Assembly: GCA_965263455.1 (NCBI GenBank)
Contig: CBDHHN010000003.1
Location: 62,001 to 126,000, forward strand
DNA length: 64,000 bases
DNA from: CADEDH01 sp965263455
GTDB taxonomy: Bacteria > Actinomycetota > Acidimicrobiia > Acidimicrobiales > SZUA-35
Direction: 5' to 3'
The position numbers were made by a program, and so were the translations under genes. The notes under the pieces are model-generated. The model ran no database searches. It worked only from the letters and a program-made list of their open reading frames with translations, and was not told where the DNA came from. Of this stretch, positions 45,130 through 53,399 are shown one piece after another. Position 1 is the first letter of the stretch. The number at the start of each line of letters is the position of its first letter.

Positions 45130-47019
45130 ATGGCTTCGGCTCGAGATCTGCTCCCGGTCCTTCAGTGGGGCCCGTCCTACCGCAGGACCGACCTCCGGGG
45201 TGACCTCGGCGCCGGGGTGACCATCGGGGCCATGCTGGTGCCCCAGGCCATGGCCTACGCCCTGCTGGCCGGGCTGCCTCCGGCGGTCGGCCTCTACGCC
45301 GCCACCGTGCCGGTCCTCGTCTACGCCCTGTTCGGTACCTCTCGACAGTTGGCCGTGGGGCCGGTGGCCATCGTGTCCCTGTTGACCGCCTCGGCCCTGG
45401 CCCCGCTGGTGGAGGAGGGGAGTGCCGGGTACGTGGCCGCCGCCGCCCTCCTGGCCGTGATGGTCGGCGTCATCCATCTCGTCCTGGGCGCAGCCCGGCT
45501 GGGGCAGGTGGTGAATCTGCTGTCCCATGCGGTGCTGGTCGGCTTCACCGCCGCCGCCGCCCTCATCATCGGCCTGTCCCAGGCCAAACATCTGCTCGGG
45601 GTGGACGTCGCCCGCCAGGACCACGTTCACCAGACCGTGCTCGAACTGGCCCGCCAGGTCGGGAACGCCCACCCGCCGACCGTGGCCGTGGGGCTGGCGG
45701 CGTTGGCCTCGTTGGCCCTGCTCAAGCGTCTCCGGCCCCGACTTCCGGCCGCCCTGATCGTTGTCGTGGTCTCCATCGGGGCCGTCGAGGTCTTCGATCT
45801 CGACGATCGAGGGGTGCGGGTGGTGGGCGAGATCCCCGACTCACTGCCGATCTTCGCCCTCCCCGAACTCGGTTCATCCCTGCTCGGCGATCTGGCCCTC
45901 ACGGCGGTGGTGATCACCCTCGTCGGGTTCATGGAATCGTTCGCGGTGGCCAAGGTCTACGCCCGGCGTCACCGCTACGAGATCGATCCCAACCAGGAGC
46001 TCATCGGGCTCGGCGCGGCCAACGTCGCCTCCGGGCTGTTCGGTGGCTACCCGGTCACCGGCGGGTTCTCCCGCACGGCGGTGAACGACGCCGCCGGGGC
46101 CCGGACACCGCTGGCCTCGGTCATCACCGCCGCCATCGTCGTCGCCACGCTGGCCTTCCTCACCCCGCTGCTCCGTTCGTTGCCGACGGCGGCGCTGGGC
46201 GCGATCATCGTGGTCGCCGTCGTCGGCCTGATCGACGTGGCCGAGATGCGTCACATCGCCCGGGTCAAGGGAACCGACCTGATAGGCCTGGGTGTCGCCT
46301 TCGGAGCCACCCTCGTCCTCGGCATCGAACTCGGCATCCTGGTCGCCGTCGTGGCCTCGATGCTGGTGGTGTTCGCCCGCCTCTCGGCCCCTCACTCGGC
46401 CGTGCTCGGGCGGGTCGTCGGCACGACCACCTACCGCAACCTCGACCGCTTCCCGGGAGCCGAGACGTTCGCCGGGGTCCGCATCGTCCGGGTCGACGCC
46501 GCCCTTTCGTTCGTCAACGCCACACCGGTCAAGCGACTGCTCCTCGATCACGCCGATCGCATCGAGGGAGTCGGGCCCGACGGTCGGCGGGCCCTCGTGC
46601 TCGACGCCTCCGGCGTGGGCGACCTCGACGCCACCGGAGCCGAGATGCTGCATGAACTCCTCGACGACCTGGCCGATCGCGGCGTCGAGTTGCACCTCAG
46701 CGACGTCAAGGGACCCGTGCGAGACGTGCTTCGGGCCGCCGGTCTCTGGGATCTCCTGGGGGCCAGGGTGCACCCCGGCACCCAGGAGGCGGTGGCCGTG
46801 CTCACGGGCACCGCCTCCATCCCCCGAGACCAGCGGGCGGCCGGGATCGACGAGTGCGCTGCCGCCCATCCCGACGCTGCCGACGCTGCCGCCCATCCCG
46901 ACGCTGCCGCCCATCCCGACGCTGCCGCCCATCCCGACGACGCCGCCAATCCCGACGCTGCCGGTCGCGTCGCCCATCGTGCCATCGCCGATCCGGTCAC
47001 CTCCGAGGTGTCCGGTTGA
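45130..47019 (+). CDS. SulP/SLC26-family anion transporter with STAS domain
   Basis: A 629-residue membrane carrier, probably for sulfate or a related anion. The SulP signature is near the N-terminus (GVTIGAMLVPQAMAYALLAGLPPAVGLYA), then GPVAIVSLLTA, and in the middle FMESFAVAKVYARRHRYEIDPNQELIGLGAANVASGLFGGYPVTGGFSRTAVND (split across helices 8-10). The cytoplasmic STAS domain covers about 455-560 (VRIVRVDAALSFVNA, LVLDASGVGDLDATGAEMLHELLDDL). The tail of about 60 residues is a repetitive AAHPDA stretch. It heads a run of SulP, rhodanese and persulfide dioxygenase genes, which points to handling of sulfite/sulfate produced in the cell. The transcript looks leaderless. Confidence 0.92.
   Translation: MASARDLLPVLQWGPSYRRTDLRGDLGAGVTIGAMLVPQAMAYALLAGLPPAVGLYAATVPVLVYALFGTSRQLAVGPVAIVSLLTASALAPLVEEGSAGYVAAAALLAVMVGVIHLVLGAARLGQVVNLLSHAVLVGFTAAAALIIGLSQAKHLLGVDVARQDHVHQTVLELARQVGNAHPPTVAVGLAALASLALLKRLRPRLPAALIVVVVSIGAVEVFDLDDRGVRVVGEIPDSLPIFALPELGSSLLGDLALTAVVITLVGFMESFAVAKVYARRHRYEIDPNQELIGLGAANVASGLFGGYPVTGGFSRTAVNDAAGARTPLASVITAAIVVATLAFLTPLLRSLPTAALGAIIVVAVVGLIDVAEMRHIARVKGTDLIGLGVAFGATLVLGIELGILVAVVASMLVVFARLSAPHSAVLGRVVGTTTYRNLDRFPGAETFAGVRIVRVDAALSFVNATPVKRLLLDHADRIEGVGPDGRRALVLDASGVGDLDATGAEMLHELLDDLADRGVELHLSDVKGPVRDVLRAAGLWDLLGARVHPGTQEAVAVLTGTASIPRDQRAAGIDECAAAHPDAADAAAHPDAAAHPDAAAHPDDAANPDAAGRVAHRAIADPVTSEVSG
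46858..46962 (+). repeat. 18-base tandem repeat at the 3' end of the SulP gene
   Basis: Units of gctgccgcccatcccgac, about five complete or partial copies, encode AAHPDA repeats in the cytoplasmic tail. The length is in multiples of codons, so copy change keeps the frame. Confidence 0.75.
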
Positions 47020-47093
47020 GCGCTCAACCGGCGTCCGACACCGGCCAGGACCGCCAAACCCCAAGACCCACCACCGCAACCCGAGAGGAAACC

Positions 47094-47393
47094 ATGCACC
47101 GAGATCATCCCGTGACCGACCACCTGACCGCCGTTGGCGACGACGGCCAACTCGTGGACGTGCGCCAGCCCGACGAGGTGGCCGAAGGCACCCTGCCCGG
47201 TGCCGTCAACATCCCCCTCGACCTCCTTCCCGACCGCATCGGCGAACTCGACTCGGCCCGCCGGGTGGTCGTCCTGTGCCGCAGCGGCGGCCGAAGCACG
47301 ATGGCCAGCGAACTGCTGACGGCCGCCGGCTTCCCCGACGTCGTGAACCTGGCCGGCGGCATGCTGGCCTACGAGGAGGCGAGCCGGTCGTGA
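47094..47393 (+). CDS. Single-domain rhodanese
   Basis: A 99-residue cytoplasmic rhodanese: QLVDVRQPDEVAEGTLPGAVNIPLDLL, then the active-site loop VVLCRSGGRSTMAS with the persulfide-forming Cys near residue 63, and NLAGGMLAYEEA. It transfers sulfane sulfur between carriers. GAGAGGAA lies a few bases before the ATG. It sits 74 bases after the SulP gene, and its stop overlaps the start of the next gene (GTGA), so it is co-translated with the persulfide dioxygenase. Confidence 0.93.
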   Translation: MHRDHPVTDHLTAVGDDGQLVDVRQPDEVAEGTLPGAVNIPLDLLPDRIGELDSARRVVVLCRSGGRSTMASELLTAAGFPDVVNLAGGMLAYEEASRS

Positions 47394-48781
47394 AGTTCGT
47401 CCAGTACTACCTCGACTGCCTCTCCCAGGCCTCGTATCTCGTCGGCGACGAGAGCTCCGGGCGAGCCGTGGTCGTCGATCCCCGCCGCGACATCGGCCAG
47501 TACCTCGATGACGCCGCCGCTCACGGCCTCACCATCGAGCTCGTGATCGAGACCCATTTCCACGCCGACTTCCTGTCCGGCCACCTCGAGCTGGCGGAGG
47601 CGACCGGGGCCCAGGTCGCCTACTCCTCGGTGGCCGAGACCGAGTTCCCCTCCCGCAAGTTGGCCGACGGCGAGCGCATCAGTCTCGGTCAGGTCGAGCT
47701 GGAGATCCTCCACACCCCGGGCCACACTCCGGAGTCGATCAGCATCGTGGTCTGGGAGCGACCGGACGACGAGATCCCGTACGGAGTCCTGACCGGCGAC
47801 ACGCTCTTCATCGGTGACGTCGGTCGTCCCGACCTGCTGTCGTCGATGGGGGTCACCCAGGACGAGCTGGCCAACCAGCTCTACGACAGCCTCCACACCA
47901 AGCTGCTGCCCCTGGCCGACGCCACCCGGGTCTACCCGGCCCACGGGGCCGGCTCGGCCTGTGGCAAGAACCTGTCGACCGACACCTGGTCCACGATGGG
48001 CGACCAGCGGACCTCCAACTACGCCCTGCTCGCTCCGGACCGGGAAACCTTCATCGAGCTGGTGACCGAGGGTCAGCCCCCGGCGCCCGCCTACTTCGCC
48101 TACGACGCCACCCTCAACCGGCAGGATCGGGATCTGCTCGACGAGGAGGAACCCCCGGCGACCCTCGATCTGGCCGCCCTCGACGAGGCCGTGGCCCGGG
48201 GGGCCGTGGTCCTCGACGGCCGCGATCCCGAGTCGTTCGCCCGAGGCCATTTGGCCGGTTCGATCAACGTCGGGCTGGCCGGACGGTACGCCGAGTTCGC
48301 CGGGTCGGTCGTGGCCCACGACGTCGACCTGGTGCTGGTCGTCGACGACGGGTTCGAGTTGGAGGCCAAGAACCGCCTGGCCCGGATCGGGTTCGATCGG
48401 GTCATCGGGCATCTGGGCCGGCCCGAGGCCGTGATGGCCGAACACCCGGACCGGGTCCGGCGCGCCTCACGCCTGACGGCGGTCGACCTCGATCGGGCTC
48501 GATCCGATGCCGGCCCGGACGCCATCCAGATCGTCGACGTGCGCAACCCGGGCGAGGTCGGCCTGGGTTCGATCCCCGGGGCGACGGCCATCCCGGTCGG
48601 TCAGCTCCCGGCCCGCCACACCGAGCTCGATCCGACTCGGCCGACCGTGGTGTTCTGTGCCGGCGGGTACCGCTCGTCGGTGGCGGCCAGCGTGTTGCGC
48701 CGGGCCGGCTTCGGCGACGTGTCCGACGTGCTCGGCGGGTACGGGGCGTGGCGGGACCTGACCGGGGTCGACGCCGGCTGA
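47390..48781 (+). CDS. Persulfide dioxygenase-type metallo-hydrolase fused to two rhodanese domains
   Basis: A 463-residue fusion. Residues 1-250 are a metallo-beta-lactamase fold of the ETHE1/persulfide dioxygenase group: T-H-F-H-A-D-F-L-S-G-H at 55-65 (iron ligands), HTPGHTPESIS, LTGDTLFIGDVGRPDL and YPAHGAGSACGKN. Two rhodanese domains follow. The first (about 265-345) lacks the catalytic Cys loop (LVLVVDDGFELEAKN). The second (about 365-455) keeps it (VVFCAGGYRSSVA). Such enzymes oxidise glutathione- or other thiol persulfides to sulfite. Given the actinobacterial context, mycothiol persulfide may be the substrate. GTG at 47390 overlapping the upstream stop. Confidence 0.92.
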   Translation: MKFVQYYLDCLSQASYLVGDESSGRAVVVDPRRDIGQYLDDAAAHGLTIELVIETHFHADFLSGHLELAEATGAQVAYSSVAETEFPSRKLADGERISLGQVELEILHTPGHTPESISIVVWERPDDEIPYGVLTGDTLFIGDVGRPDLLSSMGVTQDELANQLYDSLHTKLLPLADATRVYPAHGAGSACGKNLSTDTWSTMGDQRTSNYALLAPDRETFIELVTEGQPPAPAYFAYDATLNRQDRDLLDEEEPPATLDLAALDEAVARGAVVLDGRDPESFARGHLAGSINVGLAGRYAEFAGSVVAHDVDLVLVVDDGFELEAKNRLARIGFDRVIGHLGRPEAVMAEHPDRVRRASRLTAVDLDRARSDAGPDAIQIVDVRNPGEVGLGSIPGATAIPVGQLPARHTELDPTRPTVVFCAGGYRSSVAASVLRRAGFGDVSDVLGGYGAWRDLTGVDAG

Positions 48782-48793
48782 CCTCCCCGGCTC

Positions 48794-48814
48794 GACCGGC
48801 CGGCGCGGCCGGTC
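48794..48814. terminator. Bidirectional hairpin after the sulfur module
   Basis: GACCGGCC (48794-48801) pairs perfectly with GGCCGGTC (48807-48814) around a 5-base loop. It overlaps the last bases of the convergent alcohol dehydrogenase gene. Confidence 0.6.
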
Positions 48815-49799
48815 AGGCCGGGCGGGGTGTCACCACCACGGCGTGGTGGTGACCGGCGATGAGGGCGTTACCGGCCTCGGCGACCTGGTCGAGCCGGTAG
48901 CGGCCGACGTCGAGGCGGTCGATCGGCAGATCCCCGGCCTCGACCAGGGCCGCCGCCCCGGCGATCCCGGCCGGGGTGTGGGCCCGCCCGAACACCGATC
49001 CGGTGAGGGTCTTGTCGTTCCAGATCAGGTCCCGGGGGTCGACCCGGAGTTGGAGGTCGGCCGAGGGGAGGCCGACGACCACCGCCGTGCCCATCCGGCC
49101 CACGCATCCCATCAGCTGGGTTTCGATACCGATGCGGCCGGCGGCGTCGAAGGCGTAGTCGGCCCCCGTCCCCCCGGTGAGGGTCATGACGTCGTGGACC
49201 AGGTCCTCGGCCCGGACCACGTCGTCGGCCCCGAGGGCCCGGGCCGTCTCGTGGTCGCCGGCGTCGACGACCACGATCCGGGCCGCACCGGCCGAACGGG
49301 CGGTCGCCACCAGGGCCAGGCCGACCAGACCACCCCCGACGATCACCACCGTCGAGCCCGGCCGGACCCGGGCCTGGTTGAGCGCGGTGTCGACGCCGGT
49401 GGTCAGCCCGCAGCCGAGCAGCGCGGCCATCGAGGGCGGCAGATCGGCCGGCAGCGGCACGCAACGGGCGGCCGGGACGACGGTGTGGGTGGCCCACGTG
49501 GCCAACGAGCGAGACTCCCCCTCGCCGCCGTGGGCCCGGCTCGCCAGCGCCACGGCCGCCCCCACCGGCGGTTCCTCGACCCCGGGCCCGACGTCGATGA
49601 CCGTGCCGGCGCCCTCATGGCCGGGCACGTGGGGCAGGGGAGTGGCGGTCTCGCCGCTGAGCGCCGGCCAGTCGGCCGGGCACAGCCCGGCCGCCTCGAT
49701 CTCGACCAGCACCTCGCCTGGACCCGGAGGCGCAAGCTCGATCTGGCGTGGCAACGGGCCCCGGCCGGGGCCGGACAGGATTGCGGCCTCGATCAGCAT
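48813..49799 (-). CDS. Zinc-type alcohol dehydrogenase / MDR family oxidoreductase
   Basis: Medium-chain dehydrogenase/reductase of 328 residues. The GroES-like catalytic domain has the first zinc-ligand Cys in AGLCPADWPALSG near residue 38 and His/Glu in HVPGHEGAGTV near 60. The four-Cys structural zinc loop is absent, so this is a shorter MDR form. The Rossmann motif is VVIVGGGLVGLALVATARSAGA, with VVVDAGDHETARALGADDV. It oxidises an alcohol or reduces an aldehyde/ketone. It follows a TauD-type dioxygenase by 23 bases in the same direction, so the two are probably one operon. Confidence 0.9.
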   Translation of the reverse strand: MLIEAAILSGPGRGPLPRQIELAPPGPGEVLVEIEAAGLCPADWPALSGETATPLPHVPGHEGAGTVIDVGPGVEEPPVGAAVALASRAHGGEGESRSLATWATHTVVPAARCVPLPADLPPSMAALLGCGLTTGVDTALNQARVRPGSTVVIVGGGLVGLALVATARSAGAARIVVVDAGDHETARALGADDVVRAEDLVHDVMTLTGGTGADYAFDAAGRIGIETQLMGCVGRMGTAVVVGLPSADLQLRVDPRDLIWNDKTLTGSVFGRAHTPAGIAGAAALVEAGDLPIDRLDVGRYRLDQVAEAGNALIAGHHHAVVVTPRPA

Positions 49800-49822
49800 C
49801 GTCGTCGGCCGCGCCGTGTGGG

Positions 49823-50644
49823 CTACAGGAAGGGTGCCTCGCCCACGGTGGTGACGCGGTAGCCGTGGCGGGTTTCGGGGAAGTAGTCCCAGCTGGCGTG
49901 GTGCTGGACGCAACGGTTGTCCCAGATGGCCACCGAGTGCGGCTCCCACTGGAAGCGGACCTGGAACCGGATGCCGTAGGCGATGTGGTCGTAGAGGAAG
50001 CGAAGCAGGGCTGCGCTCTCCTTCCGGTTGAGCTGGGTTATGTGGGACGTGAAGCCCATGTTGACGTAGAGGCCTTTGCGCCCGGTGACGGGGTGGGTTC
50101 GTACCACCGGGTGTTCCGAGCGCGGGAACTCCTTGTCGCCGGTGTAGCCGTACCGGTCGCGGTAGGCCCGGTCACCGGAGTGCACGGCGGTCAAGGTGGC
50201 CAGGTACTCCTGCATCGAGGGCGAGAGCGCGTCGTAGGCCTCGTACATCGAGGCCCAGACCGTGTCCCCTCCGGCGGGCGGGGTCTGCTCGATCCGGAGC
50301 ATCGACAACGCCGGCGGCCGGGCGTCGCACGAGACGTCGGTGTGCCAGCCGCCGCCGGCCGTGTAGCGGCTGTCGGCGTCGGTGTGGACCACCAGCACCT
50401 CGGGGAAGCCCTCGGGGGCGGAGGCCGCCGGGTGGTGGTGGAGCTCACCCAGGCGGCGGCCGAAGTCGACCTGGTCGGCCAAGGACATCTCCTGGCCCCG
50501 GAAGAAGAGCACACCCCGGGCGGCCACCAGCTCCTTCAACTCCGCCACCCCGGCGTCGTCGAGTTCGGTGAGAGACACGCCCTCCACCTCGGTCCCGATC
50601 CCGGCGTTCACGTTCCGGTGGTGTGCGGTCATCACTGCGGCCAT
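49823..50644 (-). CDS. TauD/TfdA-family Fe(II)/2-oxoglutarate dioxygenase
   Basis: A 273-residue non-haem iron dioxygenase that couples 2-oxoglutarate decarboxylation to hydroxylation of a substrate, often releasing a sulfite, alcohol or acid. Iron ligands: H-x-D in GGWHTDVSCDARPP and the distal His in WDNRCVQHHASWDY; the 2-oxoglutarate Arg is in TRHGYRVT. Other family signs are ELVAARGVLFFRGQ and HPVTGRKGLYVN. GGGGGA lies 6 bases before the ATG at 50644. It is divergent from a flavin monooxygenase and precedes an alcohol dehydrogenase, which together look like an oxidative degradation cluster. Confidence 0.92.
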   Translation of the reverse strand: MAAVMTAHHRNVNAGIGTEVEGVSLTELDDAGVAELKELVAARGVLFFRGQEMSLADQVDFGRRLGELHHHPAASAPEGFPEVLVVHTDADSRYTAGGGWHTDVSCDARPPALSMLRIEQTPPAGGDTVWASMYEAYDALSPSMQEYLATLTAVHSGDRAYRDRYGYTGDKEFPRSEHPVVRTHPVTGRKGLYVNMGFTSHITQLNRKESAALLRFLYDHIAYGIRFQVRFQWEPHSVAIWDNRCVQHHASWDYFPETRHGYRVTTVGEAPFL

Positions 50645-50774
50645 GGTGTTCCCCCTGTCGATCGCCGGCTGCGGGCCGACCCCGGGGCCCGCCGATCCGG
50701 ATGACGTCATTGTTGCACCCGTGACCTCTGCGCTCCCAATGGCAATGGGCGTTGGGCCGGTGTCGCGGACCACA

Positions 50775-52487
50775 ATGGACCTCGTGGAACACGAGGAAGC
50801 GGTACAGGGACTCGACGGCGGCGCGGACCGGCGGGCGGGCCCGGAGTCGGTCGACGTGGTCGTGGTCGGCGCCGGCTTCGCCGGGATGTACCTGGTCCAT
50901 CGCCTTCGGGAGCAGGGTCGGTCGCTGGTGGTCTTCGAGGCCGGAAGCGACGTCGGTGGCACCTGGTACTGGAACCGGTACCCGGGGGCCCGGTGCGACG
51001 TGCCGAGCATGGAGTACTCCTACTCCTTCGACCCCGACCTGGAGCGGGACTGGACCTGGAGCGAGGTCATGGCCGGCCAGCCCGAGATCCTGGCCTACGC
51101 CAACCACGTGGCCGACCGCCACGATCTCCGGCGCGACATCGTGTTCGGGACCCGGGTCACGGCCGCCCACTGGGACGAGACGAGTCGACGGTGGACCGTC
51201 GACACCGACCGGGGCCACAGGGTCGAGGCCCGGTGGTGCGTCATGGCCACCGGCTGCCTGTCGATGCCCAACACCCCGGACCTCCCGGGGCTCGAGTCGT
51301 TCGCCGGCACCACCCTCCACACCGGCCGCTGGCCCCGGGAGGAGCCCGACCTGACCGGGAAGCGGGTGGGGGTGGTGGGGACCGGGTCGTCCGGGGTCCA
51401 GGCCATCCCGGTGCTGGCCGACCGGGCCGGTCACCTGACCGTGTTCCAGCGATCGCCCGTCTACACCGTGCCGGCCCGCAACCGCCCGCTGCGACCTGAG
51501 GTGGTGGCCGAGTTCCGGGACCGGTACCCCGAGATCCGCGACCGCCAACGACGGTCGGTGAGCGGGTTTCTCGGTCCGGCCGCCCTCCGTCGCCCCGAGC
51601 CCGACGGGGCTCGGGAGGTGGCGGGCCAGGGCCCCGGCACCGGGCGGCGGTCGCTGCTCGACCTGAGCCCGGAGGAGCGCCGAGCCGCCTTCGACGAGCA
51701 CGGGCCCGGGGCCTTCATGCGGTTCCGTGACGTCTACACCGATCCCGAGGCGAACGACGCGGCCCGCGAGCTGTTCCTGGACGAGATCGACAAGCTCGTC
51801 GACGACCCGGAGGTGGCCGAGGCGCTCAAGCCCCGCGAGTACCCCCTGGCCTGCAAGCGCCAGGTCCTCGACACCGACTACTACGTCACGTTCAACCGGC
51901 CCGACGTGACCCTGGTCGATCTCCGCCGGGACCCCCTGGTCGAGATCACGCCGGACGGGGTTCGCACCGAGGGGGGAGAGGTCGAACTCGACGTACTGGT
52001 GCTGGCCACCGGGTTCGACGCCATGACCGGCGCCCTCGAACGGATCGACATCCGGGGCCGCGACGGCGTGACGCTCACCGAGCACTGGGCCGATGGCCCC
52101 CGGACCTATCTCGGGCTCCAGATGGCCGGCTTCCCCAACCTGTTCACCATCACCGGACCCGGCAGCCCGTCGGTGCTGGCCAACATGATCGTGGCCATCG
52201 AGCAGCACGTCGACTGGGTGGTCGACTGCCTCGACCATCTCGACGCCCGAGGGGCCGCCACCATCGAGCCCACGGCCGAGGCGGTGGGGGAGTGGGTGGC
52301 CCACGTCAACGAGGTGGCGGAGGGCACGATGTACACCGCCCCCAGCTGCAACAGCTGGTATCTCGGCTCCAACATCGAGGGGAAGACCCGGGTCTTCATG
52401 CCCTACGTGGGTGGGTTCGGCCGCTACCGCGACCGGTGCGAGCAGATCGTGGCCGACGGGTATCCGGGGTTCGTGGTCGGCCCCTGA
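50775..52487 (+). CDS. FAD-dependent Baeyer-Villiger-type monooxygenase
   Basis: Second flavin monooxygenase of the window (570 residues). FAD motif VVVGAGFAGMYLVHRL near residue 35, GGTWYWNRYPG, the complete Baeyer-Villiger fingerprint F-x-G-x3-H-T-x2-W as FAGTTLHTGRW, the NADPH motif GVVGTGSSGVQ, and LATGFDAMTG. This one lacks the long N-terminal extension of the copy at 10407-12233 and resembles the cyclohexanone/cyclopentanone monooxygenase size class. The start is the ATG at 50775; an in-frame ATG at 50739 is possible. It is transcribed away from the TauD-ADH pair. Confidence 0.93.
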   Translation: MDLVEHEEAVQGLDGGADRRAGPESVDVVVVGAGFAGMYLVHRLREQGRSLVVFEAGSDVGGTWYWNRYPGARCDVPSMEYSYSFDPDLERDWTWSEVMAGQPEILAYANHVADRHDLRRDIVFGTRVTAAHWDETSRRWTVDTDRGHRVEARWCVMATGCLSMPNTPDLPGLESFAGTTLHTGRWPREEPDLTGKRVGVVGTGSSGVQAIPVLADRAGHLTVFQRSPVYTVPARNRPLRPEVVAEFRDRYPEIRDRQRRSVSGFLGPAALRRPEPDGAREVAGQGPGTGRRSLLDLSPEERRAAFDEHGPGAFMRFRDVYTDPEANDAARELFLDEIDKLVDDPEVAEALKPREYPLACKRQVLDTDYYVTFNRPDVTLVDLRRDPLVEITPDGVRTEGGEVELDVLVLATGFDAMTGALERIDIRGRDGVTLTEHWADGPRTYLGLQMAGFPNLFTITGPGSPSVLANMIVAIEQHVDWVVDCLDHLDARGAATIEPTAEAVGEWVAHVNEVAEGTMYTAPSCNSWYLGSNIEGKTRVFMPYVGGFGRYRDRCEQIVADGYPGFVVGP

Positions 52488-52505
52488 CCGGGCCCGGACC
52501 CGGTC
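52486..52505. terminator. Hairpin after the monooxygenase gene
   Basis: GACCGGG (52486-52492) pairs with CCCGGTC (52499-52505) around a 6-base loop, beginning inside the stop codon and lying before the end of the convergent PhnD-like gene. Confidence 0.5.
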
Positions 52506-52532
52506 GGGGCCATCCGAGCCGGCGACCTGCGA

Positions 52533-53354
52533 TCAGGCCGGGGCCAGGGCCAGGGCCCGGGTGACCGCCGGGGCCAGGGCGGCGTAGTCGTCCTCGTCGA
52601 CCGGGGCGAAGCCCGCGATGCCGAACGGGGCGAGGGCGTCGGCCAGGCCGGGGTCGTCGAGGAGCTCGGCCACGAACTCGGCCAGCCCGGGTTCGGCCGA
52701 GGCCCGCACGACCACCGGTTGGACCGGGTGGGGACCCAATCCGTCGGCCGAGCGGAGGCCGGCTCCACCATCGGGCCGCTCGCGACACCATGCCCGCCAC
52801 ACGTTGGCGTCGATGGCGGCGGCGTCGATCTCGCCCGACTCGATCAGTTCCAGCGCCCGCCGGTGGCTCCCGACCTGGCGCAGCTCGCCGAAGAACCCGA
52901 CGTCGAGGCCGTCGGCGGCGAGGCGGGCCAGCAGGCTGACGAACCCGCTCAGCGATGCCCGTTCGTTGAACCCGACCCGCCGCCCGGCCAGATCGGCGAA
53001 TCCGTCGATCGGGTCGTCGGCCCGGACCACGACGTCCGAGCAGTAGGTGGGTCGACCGCCGTTGCGGGGGTCGTCGTAGACCGGGGCTCGGGGTACCAGC
53101 CGCACGCTGGGCCGGTCGCCGTTGGTCAGCCACAGGTAGGACAGCGGGCAGATGAAGCCGACGTCGGTCGTCCCGGCGGCGAACCGGTCGTCCTCGGGCG
53201 ACAGCGGTCCGGACATCTTCGGCTCGACCGACAGCTCGGTCTCCCGTCCCAGCCCCCGACCCAGGTGGTCGGCGATGGCGGCGAACAACGCCACGGGCAG
53301 GCCCGGGGCCAGCCAGGTCGTGACGCGGAGCGGGGAGCGGTCGGAGCCGGTCAT
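52533..53354 (-). CDS. PhnD/SsuA-like substrate-binding protein, cytoplasmic form
   Basis: A 273-residue type II periplasmic-binding fold: LRVTTWLAPGLPVALFAAIADHL, then the SPLS-like ligand loop FICPLSYLWL, YCSDVVVRADDPIDGFADLAGRRVGFNERASLSGF, and EIDAAAIDANVWRAW. It resembles phosphonate/phosphite-binding PhnD proteins. There is no signal peptide or lipobox and no permease or ATPase gene is adjacent, so it is more likely a cytoplasmic ligand-binding protein or an enzyme-like relative (THI5/MqnA type). TAGGGT lies 7 bases before the ATG. Confidence 0.82.
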   Translation of the reverse strand: MTGSDRSPLRVTTWLAPGLPVALFAAIADHLGRGLGRETELSVEPKMSGPLSPEDDRFAAGTTDVGFICPLSYLWLTNGDRPSVRLVPRAPVYDDPRNGGRPTYCSDVVVRADDPIDGFADLAGRRVGFNERASLSGFVSLLARLAADGLDVGFFGELRQVGSHRRALELIESGEIDAAAIDANVWRAWCRERPDGGAGLRSADGLGPHPVQPVVVRASAEPGLAEFVAELLDDPGLADALAPFGIAGFAPVDEDDYAALAPAVTRALALAPA

Positions 53355-53367
53355 CCGCCCGACCCTA
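53355..53367 (-). promoter_or_regulatory. Leaderless -10 box of the PhnD-like gene
   Basis: TAGGGT at 53367-53362 with a 7-base gap to the ATG at 53354. Confidence 0.5.
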
Positions 53368-53399
53368 ACCGCTCCCCGTGGACTGGTCCCCGCCCCGGG

